Origin: UMGS1696 sp964621755
GTDB taxonomy: Bacteria; Bacillota; Clostridia; Oscillospirales; CAG-272
NCBI GenBank assembly: GCA_964621755.1
Contig: CAZUPI010000005.1
Coordinates: 1 to 64,000, forward strand
DNA: 64,000 nt
Reading direction: 5' to 3'
Shown: positions 51,382 to 59,196 of the stretch, one piece after another
Position numbering within the stretch: position 1 is the stretch's first letter
How the letters are laid out: every line of letters begins with the position of its first letter
Translations under genes and position numbers: made by a program
Notes under the pieces: model-generated
The model's database searches: none
What the model was told of the DNA's origin: nothing
The model's input: only the letters and a program-made list of their open reading frames with translations

Positions 51382-52137
51382 TTATTTTTTAGTCAGCTTA
51401 TACCGCCATGTGCCAAAGTAGAATTTTGGGAGCTTCAACATTCGTTTGAAGCGCCATGGCTCACGCAGAAGCCTGTAGAACCATTCAAGTCCCAGCTTGA
51501 TAAAGATTTTTGGTGCGCGTTTTACGACGCCTGCGTAACCGTCAAGCGACCCGCCGAGGCCGAGTATGGCATAAACGTTTGGCAGGCGTTCGCGGTTTTG
51601 GTATATCCATTTTTCCTGAGTCGGTGCGCCGAGACATACGAACAGGATTTGCGCGCCGGATTGGCATATCTTTTCTATGACTGCGTCGTTTTCTTGGCCT
51701 TCCTTTTGAAAGTAGCCGTCGTGGAATCCGGCAAACTGGATTCCGGGATATTTTTCGGACAGCTTTTCAGCGGCAGCTTCGGCAACGCCTGGCTTACCAC
51801 CCAGTAAAAATATGGAATGATTTGTTCCAGCGAGGCGCTTTAGAAATTCTTCGCCGACCTCAATTCCGGCGATTTTTCCGGCACAAAATGGCGTACCCAA
51901 AATCCGGGCCGCCTTGACGACGCCGATTCCGTCCGGTATGACCAACTCCGCGGAGTTTATGACCTCGTATAGCGCGGGATTTTCAACGCATGCCTGCACG
52001 ATTTCGGAGTTCGGGGTGAAGAGTGCGGTCTGATGCCGATTCTCAACCGCCGATACGAGAGATGCAACCGTATCGTCAAACGTAATATTGTTGAAATTCA
52101 CACCGCGTACGTCGATGTGAGGAGTCTTATCAGACAT
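51382..52137 (-). CDS. WecB/TagA/CpsF family glycosyltransferase
   Basis: The 251-residue GT26 enzyme transfers N-acetylmannosamine or a similar sugar to a lipid-linked carrier in wall polymer or exopolysaccharide synthesis. Family motifs are FTPNSEIVQACVENP, VIPDGIGVVKAARILG, FLLGGKPGVAEAAAEKL, LFVCLGAPTQEKWI, VYAILGLGGSLDGYAGVVKRAP and GLEWFYRLLREPWRF. AAGGAG precedes the ATG. No other wall-polymer genes are adjacent. Confidence 0.92.
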   Translation of the reverse strand: MSDKTPHIDVRGVNFNNITFDDTVASLVSAVENRHQTALFTPNSEIVQACVENPALYEVINSAELVIPDGIGVVKAARILGTPFCAGKIAGIEVGEEFLKRLAGTNHSIFLLGGKPGVAEAAAEKLSEKYPGIQFAGFHDGYFQKEGQENDAVIEKICQSGAQILFVCLGAPTQEKWIYQNRERLPNVYAILGLGGSLDGYAGVVKRAPKIFIKLGLEWFYRLLREPWRFKRMLKLPKFYFGTWRYKLTKK

Positions 52138-52207
52138 AATAGTCTCCTTATGATTAAAAAAACGTGCAGGGAGTCTGACACGTTTTTATTGGATGATTCA
52201 GCGTTTT

Positions 52208-52438
52208 TTATTTTTCTGTAACTTCGTTGAGATAATCTGCAACGTCGCCTACAGTGATGAACTTATGTATGACATCATCACCAATTTCAATATCAAATTT
52301 TTCTTCGCAGAGAAGAATAAGGTCGGCGAGCTCAAGCGAGTTGATGCCAAGGTCGTTTACAAGCTCAGCCTGCGGGGCGATGTCCTCTTCCTTGATGGAT
52401 AATTCTTCTACGAGCAGTTCTTTAATCTTTTCGTACAT
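52208..52438 (-). CDS. acpP: Acyl carrier protein
   Basis: The 76-residue acidic protein has the ACP fold, with the phosphopantetheine serine in DLGINSLELADLI. The usual DSL around that serine reads NSL here. It may serve fatty acid synthesis or a separate pathway; no fas genes are adjacent. GGAG precedes the ATG. A 70-base gap separates it from the glycosyltransferase gene downstream. Confidence 0.9.
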   Translation of the reverse strand: MYEKIKELLVEELSIKEEDIAPQAELVNDLGINSLELADLILLCEEKFDIEIGDDVIHKFITVGDVADYLNEVTEK

Positions 52439-52571
52439 TTCTGTTACTCCTTGCTTCCTTGATATATTAAGTCAGGTTGATTACATGCGTATACATTATT
52501 ATATTATAAATATATTATACCCTTATGTCAAGCGTTTTTGCGCACAAAATTTAAATTCTTGCGCGAACATC

Positions 52572-52600
52572 TTGAAATACGCGCCAATATCCGTTATAAT
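52572..52600 (+). promoter_or_regulatory. Promoter of the sugar isomerase gene
   Basis: TTGAAA and TATAAT are 17 bases apart, about 50 bases before the ATG. Confidence 0.78.
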
Positions 52601-52651
52601 ATGAATAATAACAGCTGCGGCTGATTTATACTATCTTAAGGAGAAATTATC

Positions 52652-53500
52652 ATGAAAACAAGCGTAACATCTTATAGCTTTGGAAGCTATATGTCCGAAG
52701 AAAAACTTGGTTACCTCGGAATTATCGATAAGGCGAAGGAAATCGGGTTCGACGGCATCGAATACACAGATGGCGGATATATGAATGAAGCTGACTCCGC
52801 AAAGAAAATCAAGGAACGCTGCGCAGAGCAGGGGATTGAGCTGGTTACCCTCGCAGTTGGCGCTAACTTCCTGACAGCTAACTTGAAGGATGAAATCGCA
52901 AGAGTCTGCAAAATGGTCGACTACGCAGCAGAAGCAGGTTTTAAGACGATGAGACACGATGTTGCATACGGTTATAGTGACGGAAGAAAGCATTCCCGCG
53001 GCTATGACAATGCGCTTCCGACCATCGCGGAAGGCTGCCGTGAGGTTACAAAGTATGCTGAGCAGAAGGGCGTTCGCACCATGACCGAAAACCATGGCTA
53101 CTTCTCACAGGATGCGCAGAGAGTGGAGAAGCTCATCAATACAGTAGCACACGACAACTTCGGCGCCCTTGTGGACGTTGGTAACTTCATGTGCGCAGAC
53201 GAAGACCCGACTCTTTCTGTGGCAATCATGGCTCCGTACGCTTTCCATGTACACGCAAAGGACTTCCACTTCAAATCCGGGATGGACGTAAATCCGGGTG
53301 CAGGTTGGTTCCAGTCCAGAGGCGGCAATTACCTCCGCGGCGCTATCATCGGACATGGTGACGCAAAGGTATATCAGAGCATTCAGACGCTCAAGCGCAG
53401 CGGCTACAATGGATTTGTAACGGTAGAATTCGAGGGCATGGAAGACAACCTCGTCGGCATTGCAAACGGTCTTGCTAATTTGAAGAGATTTATTGGCTGA
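52652..53500 (+). CDS. Sugar phosphate isomerase/epimerase (AP-endonuclease-2-type TIM barrel)
   Basis: The 282-residue protein opens MKTSVTSYSFGSYMSEEKLGYLGIIDKAKEIGFDGIEYTDGG and carries metal-site segments VRTMTENHGYFSQD, FGALVDVGNFMC, APYAFHVHAKDFHF and GFVTVEFEG. This is the xylose-isomerase-like barrel of IolE/IolI and D-tagatose-epimerase relatives. The exact substrate is not readable. AAGGAGAAATTATC precedes the ATG. Confidence 0.87.
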   Translation: MKTSVTSYSFGSYMSEEKLGYLGIIDKAKEIGFDGIEYTDGGYMNEADSAKKIKERCAEQGIELVTLAVGANFLTANLKDEIARVCKMVDYAAEAGFKTMRHDVAYGYSDGRKHSRGYDNALPTIAEGCREVTKYAEQKGVRTMTENHGYFSQDAQRVEKLINTVAHDNFGALVDVGNFMCADEDPTLSVAIMAPYAFHVHAKDFHFKSGMDVNPGAGWFQSRGGNYLRGAIIGHGDAKVYQSIQTLKRSGYNGFVTVEFEGMEDNLVGIANGLANLKRFIG

Positions 53501-53568
53501 TTGGCGGGGATTTTGTAAACCATATTCGGCGTGATGCCGATTTTCCGGATATTTTATAGGGGAATAAC

Positions 53569-54210
53569 ATGGATGATGTAAAAAAGAAAAAAAAGCGGAG
53601 AATGCTGATTGGTATTATCGTAGTGGCACTGCTTGGGGTGGTAAGCTACATTTTACTCGAAAATCCGCAGATATTTGAAATTAAAAGCAGTACCAATAAA
53701 GTGACTTCTATGTATTCCGACAAGCTGTACAGTTATAATTTTTATCCGACTGATTATGACTTGAATCCTGAGGAAGACGAGCTGTATATGCAGTATGACA
53801 GATATGTGTACTACAAAAACGGCAACGTGTCTCAAGCTGTTTTGGAGGGGGAAGAATCGAATTACGGACCCGCTGTGGAGTTTTTTACGGAGTACTTTAA
53901 AACCGTCATAGCTGGGGACGCGGAGACGTATAATACGTATTTCACCGACCATTATTACGAAACAAACAGCCCGTATGACCGGTTTGCACCGCAGATGCTG
54001 TACAACATTGAGGTAGAACAGCTCAGCGAGACGATGAACGAGGACGGGACTACCGTATGGACGTTCAACGTGACGTACATGATTCACCGCAACGATGGTA
54101 CGTTCCGCAATGACCTTGACAGCGACTCCTCCAAAAAGCTCTACTTTGAGCTCATAGGATACCCCGATGGCACAGTAAAAATCGACCGCATCACGTATTA
54201 TGTAAGATAA
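53569..54210 (+). CDS. Membrane-anchored protein of unknown function
   Basis: The 213-residue protein has a lysine-rich start, one membrane helix (about 12-32) and an extracytoplasmic domain rich in Tyr, Asp and Glu. The region AVEFFTEYFKTVIAGDAETYNTYFTDHYYETN and the strands TVWTFNVTYMIHRNDGTF and GTVKIDRITYYV resemble an NTF2-like fold, but I cannot name a family. It lies 68 bases after the isomerase gene, with GGGGAATAAC before the ATG, and a family hairpin follows it. Confidence 0.65.
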   Translation: MDDVKKKKKRRMLIGIIVVALLGVVSYILLENPQIFEIKSSTNKVTSMYSDKLYSYNFYPTDYDLNPEEDELYMQYDRYVYYKNGNVSQAVLEGEESNYGPAVEFFTEYFKTVIAGDAETYNTYFTDHYYETNSPYDRFAPQMLYNIEVEQLSETMNEDGTTVWTFNVTYMIHRNDGTFRNDLDSDSSKKLYFELIGYPDGTVKIDRITYYVR

Positions 54211-54229
54211 AAGAACAGCAGTTCAGCAT

Positions 54230-54278
54230 AAAGTTTATTGAAAAGGTTTGGGGGAAACTTTTGATAAAAGTTTCCCCC
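54230..54278 (+). repeat. Dispersed hairpin repeat
   Basis: The flank AAAGTTTATTGAAAAGG leads to GGGGGAAACTTTT and AAAAGTTTCCCCC around GAT. Confidence 0.78.
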
Positions 54279-54309
54279 CGAAAATTGCTATGACAAATAG
54301 GAGAAACAT

Positions 54310-55431
54310 ATGCCGCCGATTTCTGTTTTGATTAAGCCTGCTTCTGGGCTCTGTAACATGCGCTGCCGCTACTGCTTCTATACCGACGAAATTAACCGAC
54401 GTGAGGTCGGGTCTTACGGTATTATGTCGCTGTCAACCGCGGAAGCTTTGGTGCGGCGTGTGTTTGCGTATGCTGCGGGGCAGGTCGCATTTGCATTTCA
54501 AGGAGGTGAACCGACCCTCGCGGGTGAGGCATATTATCGTGCATTTACGGAGTTTGTGGAGAAGTATAACATCCAAAAATTTCCGGTTTCATACGCCATG
54601 CAGACCAATGGTTACGACCTGTCGGCTGAAATGTGCGAAATCTTGCGCGACCATCGTTTTCTCGTCGGCGTTTCCCTTGATGGAAACAGCGCGGTGCATG
54701 ACGAATCGCGTAAGGATGCGGCTGGAGAGGGGACCTTCCGGCGGGTGAATGAATCGATAAAAAAATTCCGCGAGTATGGAATTGACTATAACATTCTTAC
54801 CGTAGTGACCGATTCTGTGGCAAAGAATATTTCACAGATTTATAACTATTTCAGAAGCAAAAATTATAGATATCTGCAATTTATCAAATATATCGACGGT
54901 CTGGACTGCGGCGGCGCGTCGTTCGCTCCATCCGCAAAACGGTATACGTCCTTCTTAAAAACTGCATTCGGTTACTACTATGACGACTTTCTCTCCGGTA
55001 AATACATCAGCGTGCGCGAGTTTGACAATTTTGTCATGCTTGCATCTGGAAGACCCGCCGAGTGCTGCGGTATGAATGGCGCTTGTCCTCAAAATCTCGT
55101 CATCGAAGCGGACGGCGGTGCGTATCCGTGTGATTTTTACGTTCTCGACGAATGGCGTATGGGAAACATTCTCGATTCCTCCATTGCAGAATTATACAGT
55201 ACGGAAGTGTCCCGCGCATTTGTATCGAGGTCTCATAAAGTCAATGACAAATGCCGCAGATGCCGCTATTTCCGGCTGTGTTATGGCGGATGCGCCAGAT
55301 ACCGCGAACCGTGCGGCAACGATGGGTTGGGACATTTTTCCTACTGCGACAGCTATCTGGAATTTTTCGAAATCGCCGCTCCCAAAATCTTACAGCTCGC
55401 AAGATACGCCGCTACACATACAGGGCAATGA
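54310..55431 (+). CDS. Anaerobic sulfatase maturase (radical SAM, SPASM)
   Basis: The enzyme oxidises a Cys or Ser of sulfatases to formylglycine without oxygen. The 373-residue protein has the SAM cluster motif CNMRCRYC within LIKPASGLCNMRCRYCFYTDE, then QGGEPTL and the two auxiliary-cluster cysteine sets of the SPASM domain (CGMNGACPQNLVIEADGGAYPCDFY, CRRCRYFRLCYGGC). The family is clear; no sulfatase gene is in the window, so the client must lie elsewhere. AGGAGAAACAT precedes the ATG. Confidence 0.9.
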   Translation: MPPISVLIKPASGLCNMRCRYCFYTDEINRREVGSYGIMSLSTAEALVRRVFAYAAGQVAFAFQGGEPTLAGEAYYRAFTEFVEKYNIQKFPVSYAMQTNGYDLSAEMCEILRDHRFLVGVSLDGNSAVHDESRKDAAGEGTFRRVNESIKKFREYGIDYNILTVVTDSVAKNISQIYNYFRSKNYRYLQFIKYIDGLDCGGASFAPSAKRYTSFLKTAFGYYYDDFLSGKYISVREFDNFVMLASGRPAECCGMNGACPQNLVIEADGGAYPCDFYVLDEWRMGNILDSSIAELYSTEVSRAFVSRSHKVNDKCRRCRYFRLCYGGCARYREPCGNDGLGHFSYCDSYLEFFEIAAPKILQLARYAATHTGQ

Positions 55432-55473
55432 TTCACACAGACATGTCAAGCATAAAACAAAGGAGTATAATAA

Positions 55474-57846
55474 ATGGTTGAAAAGACGATTTATACCTCT
55501 GGGGCTGATGAGACAACGCCGTCACATCCCCAATATTTTTCGTGGATAAACAATACCAACGAGGGTGCAACTGAAAAACAGACCCTCATCAACATCGATT
55601 TTTTCAAATACCTGCGCGATACATACGATATGCATCTCGAAATTTACGCGTGGGATGCCGGTAACCTCGACGGCGCGCGCGGTACCTATGCCGATTTTTC
55701 GACCGGAAAGCTGCAAAAACAATATCCAAACGGCTATAAACCCTGCGCCGACGCTGCGCGTGAAGCCGGTTTCCGCCTCGGAGTGTGGGGCGGTGCCGAT
55801 GGATACGGCAATACACCTGAAGAAGAGGCTGCGCGCCGCGAGCTTATCGTGTCTCTCTGCCGCGATTATCATTTTGCTTTGTTCAAATTTGATACTGTAT
55901 GCGGAAGTCTCAGACCGGAAAAGCGCCCTGCTTTTGCAAAAACCATGCAGGAATGCCGTAAGTATGCGCCTGACCTTGTCCTACTGAATCACCGAAATGA
56001 CCTTGGCGAAGCGGAAATCTACGCTACCACTTTTCTTTGGGGCGGTCAAGAAACCTATGTCGACGTACATATCGCCAATCCTATTACCGCTATGCACAAC
56101 CGCGCGTTTCTGTTCAGCCGCGGACATGTTCCCGGCCTCCGACGGCTCACCGAAGACCACGGTATCTGCATATCCTCGTGCATCGACTATTTTGAGGACG
56201 ACTTAATCTATCAGGCATTCGGACGTTCCTTGATTCTCGCACCTGAAATCTACGGCAATCCGTGGCTGATGCGCGATGACGAGCTGCCGGTGCTTGCCAG
56301 TATCTACAACCTTCACCGCCGATATCGCGATATCCTTGTCAACGGCATGATTTTGCCTGACTTCATGGGTGCGTCCAGTGTATCGCGTGGGAACGGACAG
56401 CGTCGATTCATCACCACGGGAAATCCGACGTGGGAAAAGAAAGCCTACAGCCTTAAGCTCGACACTTCCGTTGGGCTCGAACCGTGCGGTCAAGCGTCGG
56501 TTATCGTGCGCCATCCGTCCGTGAAGAATGTCGGGACGTTTGCGTATGGCGATACAATCAAAATTGAGATGAATCCGTTCCGTGCATATCTTATTGAGGT
56601 ATGCGACTCCGCGGTCTGTGATACCGAGCCTATGAACTGCGAATATGAAGTGCTTCATTCTACAAACGGTGTGACCGACAAAATCAAGCTGATTCAAGCT
56701 GATGGTGAAGTAAAGCTGACCGATGGCAGAGTCATCTACTCCGGCGAAGCTTTCGACCATACCGAAAAGACTCCTGTATATCTCGGCAAAGCGGTGCCGT
56801 GTAGTATCCCCGACGAAGCGGAAGCTCTCTATGAAGCAACCTGTTTTGCTCTGGACAACGATTCATTGGAAAGACGTTCCCTAAAACGCTCCGGTGAGAC
56901 CGCGATACCCGAAGTAAAAGCCGCGCGTGATGCGTTCTTTAATCAAAAAACGTACATCCTTCGGGGATGTGACGGCGCCTATTTATTTGACGGAAATCCT
57001 GCTACTTTCTTTGATGGAAGCTCAAAATACTATGCAGGCGGGCTTCGCATAAATGGCGGCTGCCTGCGCGTAGACCTCGGCCAAATCGTAGATTGTGATA
57101 CGGTAGAAGTCGAGTACTACAGCACGACGGAAGCATCTACCAATCAGATACCAACGCAGGAAGCAGGGGACGATGCCGAAATTTCACCTGACCTTATCGT
57201 ATGGACAAAATCCCCCCTTACGAAAATCCGCGACGGCGGAGACTATACGATGGAGTATGTCCGCGATAGCATTCACGATATCCTCACAGACCATGGCAAG
57301 CGCAAAACCGCGGTATATAGAGCGGGGAAAATGCGCTATTTCCGTCTTCCCGAGCCCGTTGACCGGATTTTCTCCTTCCGTGTCTCCAAAAATGGTACGG
57401 ACGTCACTCCGCATACTGCAAGGGCAAACAACCTTATGTCAGCATATCAAGCGAAAGTTACCGTATACGCTGAACGGATCACCGTAACGCCAGCTCACAC
57501 CGGACGTTTTGCTGTAGCCATCAACGGCAAACACGGCAGTGAAGGTGTGTATTGCGCTGCAAAGATTGACGGACGTTTTGAGGGCTTCCAGGACCGTGCG
57601 CCTTCCTATCCCTCCAATGCATGGGAGCATCTGGTGCGCAAAAACGATCATGACAACACCTATTTTATGCGTGTCACGCCGGAAATGGTAGGACGCGAAA
57701 TCGAAATCTATGCATTGTTCAGTACAGCCGAACATGATTGCGATGTCAAAGTATACCTTTGCCCTGAACACCTTGAGCGGCAGGGAGTCGAGATAGCGTT
57801 GAAAAAAGCAAAGGGGCAGATGCCCCTTTGTTTTTTCAAGAAATAA
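55474..57846 (+). CDS. Glycoside hydrolase, alpha-galactosidase-like (GH-D clan) barrel
   Basis: The 790-residue protein has an N-terminal TIM barrel with DMHLEIYAWDAGNLDG, GFRLGVWGGADGYGNTPEEE and FALFKFDTVCGS near residue 140, where the KxD aspartate would be the nucleophile, as in GH36/GH27. A beta domain follows, then a discoidin-like segment (FDGNPATFFDGSSKYYAGGLRINGGCLRVDLG, about 505-540) that may bind carbohydrate. No signal peptide is seen. It starts 42 bases after the maturase gene with AAAGGAG, and its 3' end overlaps the minus-strand activase gene by 11 bases. The substrate is unknown. Confidence 0.75.
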   Translation: MVEKTIYTSGADETTPSHPQYFSWINNTNEGATEKQTLINIDFFKYLRDTYDMHLEIYAWDAGNLDGARGTYADFSTGKLQKQYPNGYKPCADAAREAGFRLGVWGGADGYGNTPEEEAARRELIVSLCRDYHFALFKFDTVCGSLRPEKRPAFAKTMQECRKYAPDLVLLNHRNDLGEAEIYATTFLWGGQETYVDVHIANPITAMHNRAFLFSRGHVPGLRRLTEDHGICISSCIDYFEDDLIYQAFGRSLILAPEIYGNPWLMRDDELPVLASIYNLHRRYRDILVNGMILPDFMGASSVSRGNGQRRFITTGNPTWEKKAYSLKLDTSVGLEPCGQASVIVRHPSVKNVGTFAYGDTIKIEMNPFRAYLIEVCDSAVCDTEPMNCEYEVLHSTNGVTDKIKLIQADGEVKLTDGRVIYSGEAFDHTEKTPVYLGKAVPCSIPDEAEALYEATCFALDNDSLERRSLKRSGETAIPEVKAARDAFFNQKTYILRGCDGAYLFDGNPATFFDGSSKYYAGGLRINGGCLRVDLGQIVDCDTVEVEYYSTTEASTNQIPTQEAGDDAEISPDLIVWTKSPLTKIRDGGDYTMEYVRDSIHDILTDHGKRKTAVYRAGKMRYFRLPEPVDRIFSFRVSKNGTDVTPHTARANNLMSAYQAKVTVYAERITVTPAHTGRFAVAINGKHGSEGVYCAAKIDGRFEGFQDRAPSYPSNAWEHLVRKNDHDNTYFMRVTPEMVGREIEIYALFSTAEHDCDVKVYLCPEHLERQGVEIALKKAKGQMPLCFFKK

Positions 57847-58741
57847 TGACTTTTTTTGATGTACGTGCAGCGATAAAGGCGCGAATCTCTTCCATGCGTT
57901 CTTGGGAAGGAGCAATCGTCACAAATTCCTGTATCTTTCCGATTTTTGGCGTCTTTCCGGTTCCCAGCGGATGATACAGCTCAAGTTCAATCTGCTTGAT
58001 TCCCGCAGTTTTTTCTGCGAGATTCGCAATTGCGGAAAAGTGCTCGTCGCTGTCGTTTGCCTGGGGAATGATGGGACAGCGCAGCATGATTTTTGCACCC
58101 GCGTCCGAAATTGCCACAAGGTTATGTAAAATCAACTCCTGTGAGACTCCAATCAGCTCACGGTGCAGCTCGTTTCCGGTCACCTTGTAGTCAAACAGAA
58201 ACAGATCGATATCCGGCAGCGCGGACAGAATGATGTCTGTTTTATAAAATCCGCATGTTTCAACCGCCGTATGAAGTCCCGCCTCCTTCGCGGCACGCAG
58301 GAGGGCAGAGGCAAATTCCGGTTGATAAAACGGTTCCCCGCCGGAAAGCGTCATGCCGCCGCCACTCGTATCATAGAAAATCTTGTCGGCCATGACCTTT
58401 TTTATGACTTCCTCGACTGTATATTCTGTGCCGACATATTTCAGCGCCCCAGCAACACAGTGACGCAGGCAGTTGCCGCACCGCTCACAGTCGGCGCGAT
58501 GGTAGATGTGTCCTTCGGTTTCCGAAAACGCGTGGCATCCCCTCGGACACACCGCCGCGCATGCACCGCATAAAATACACTTGCTGGGCTCATACTCAAT
58601 TTCCGACTGACGTGATAACCCCTCAGGATTGTGGCACCATTTGCACCTCAGGGGACAACCTTTTAGGAAAACAGTGGTACGAATCCCGGGACCATCGTGA
58701 ATTGAAAACTTTTGTATGTTAAAAACACATCCGGTCAGCAT
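57836..58741 (-). CDS. Glycyl-radical enzyme activating protein
   Basis: This radical SAM activase installs the glycyl radical on a pyruvate-formate-lyase-type enzyme. The 301-residue protein has FSIHDGPGIRTTVFLKGCPLRCKWCHNPEG with the CxxxCxxC cluster, two inserted ferredoxin-like 4Fe-4S sets (CILCGACAAVCPRGC, CERCGNCLRHC), TLSGGEPFYQPEF and HPLGTGK. The partner glycyl-radical enzyme normally lies next door but is not in the window. GAGG precedes the ATG. Confidence 0.92.
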   Translation of the reverse strand: MLTGCVFNIQKFSIHDGPGIRTTVFLKGCPLRCKWCHNPEGLSRQSEIEYEPSKCILCGACAAVCPRGCHAFSETEGHIYHRADCERCGNCLRHCVAGALKYVGTEYTVEEVIKKVMADKIFYDTSGGGMTLSGGEPFYQPEFASALLRAAKEAGLHTAVETCGFYKTDIILSALPDIDLFLFDYKVTGNELHRELIGVSQELILHNLVAISDAGAKIMLRCPIIPQANDSDEHFSAIANLAEKTAGIKQIELELYHPLGTGKTPKIGKIQEFVTIAPSQERMEEIRAFIAARTSKKVIIS

Positions 58742-58943
58742 AAATCAACCTCGCAGTTTTGTTTGATAAGCATATTATACCGATATATCATAGCAATTTC
58801 AAGCCGTAAACTGAAATTCGCGACGAAAGCTGTCCCTATTTACCGCGTTTATCTGGTATGGCATTTGTTAAAGTTTTTTCATCGTTCCCCATATTCCTTT
58901 TAAAAAGTAAATATTGCTGCCACGGTTTATCCGGGAATTCATA
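58742..58943. other. Intergenic region without a recognised gene
   Basis: I see no coding potential, repeat copy or structured RNA in this AT-rich stretch between divergent genes. It should hold the activase promoter. Confidence 0.4.
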
Positions 58944-58972
58944 TTGACTGCCCCGATTTTATGTGATAAAAT
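58944..58972 (+). promoter_or_regulatory. Promoter upstream of the broken GNAT gene and the GH2 gene
   Basis: TTGACT and TAAAAT are 17 bases apart. It now appears to serve the beta-galactosidase through the remnant of a GNAT gene. Confidence 0.7.
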
Positions 58973-59000
58973 GTAAAAAACGAAAAAACGAGGTCTATCT

Positions 59001-59177
59001 ATGACAATTCGAAAAGCAACCGACAATGATATCGAGGAAATTATGCCGATTTTCGAGGAAGCCAGACGTACTATCGCCGCGCTCGGGATTGACCAGTGGT
59101 AGGATGGCTATCCGTCTCGCGAAATTGTTGAAGAGGATGTGCGTCTCTCACGCTCATATTATGAACTGATTTTATAA
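59001..59177 (+). pseudogene. GNAT acetyltransferase remnant with internal stop
   Basis: MTIRKATDNDIEEIMPIFEE and RRTIAALGIDQW are typical of the N-terminus of a GNAT family found in clostridia, followed in the same frame by TAG (59100-59102) and DGYPSREIVEEDV. Glutamine (CAG) is the likely lost codon. The frame ends at 59177, well short of the acetyl-CoA-binding half, so most of the gene is deleted. The GH2 gene starts 20 bases later. Confidence 0.75.
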
Positions 59178-59196
59178 TTTTAAAGGAGCAATATTT

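Noticed and set aside
57836..57846. Overlap of the GH and activase genes as a sequencing error
   Set aside because: An 11-base tail-to-tail overlap of converging genes is common, and both proteins end naturally.
59100..59102. In-frame TAG read as pyrrolysine
   Set aside because: The gene is truncated by deletion as well, and no pyl genes or context support recoding.
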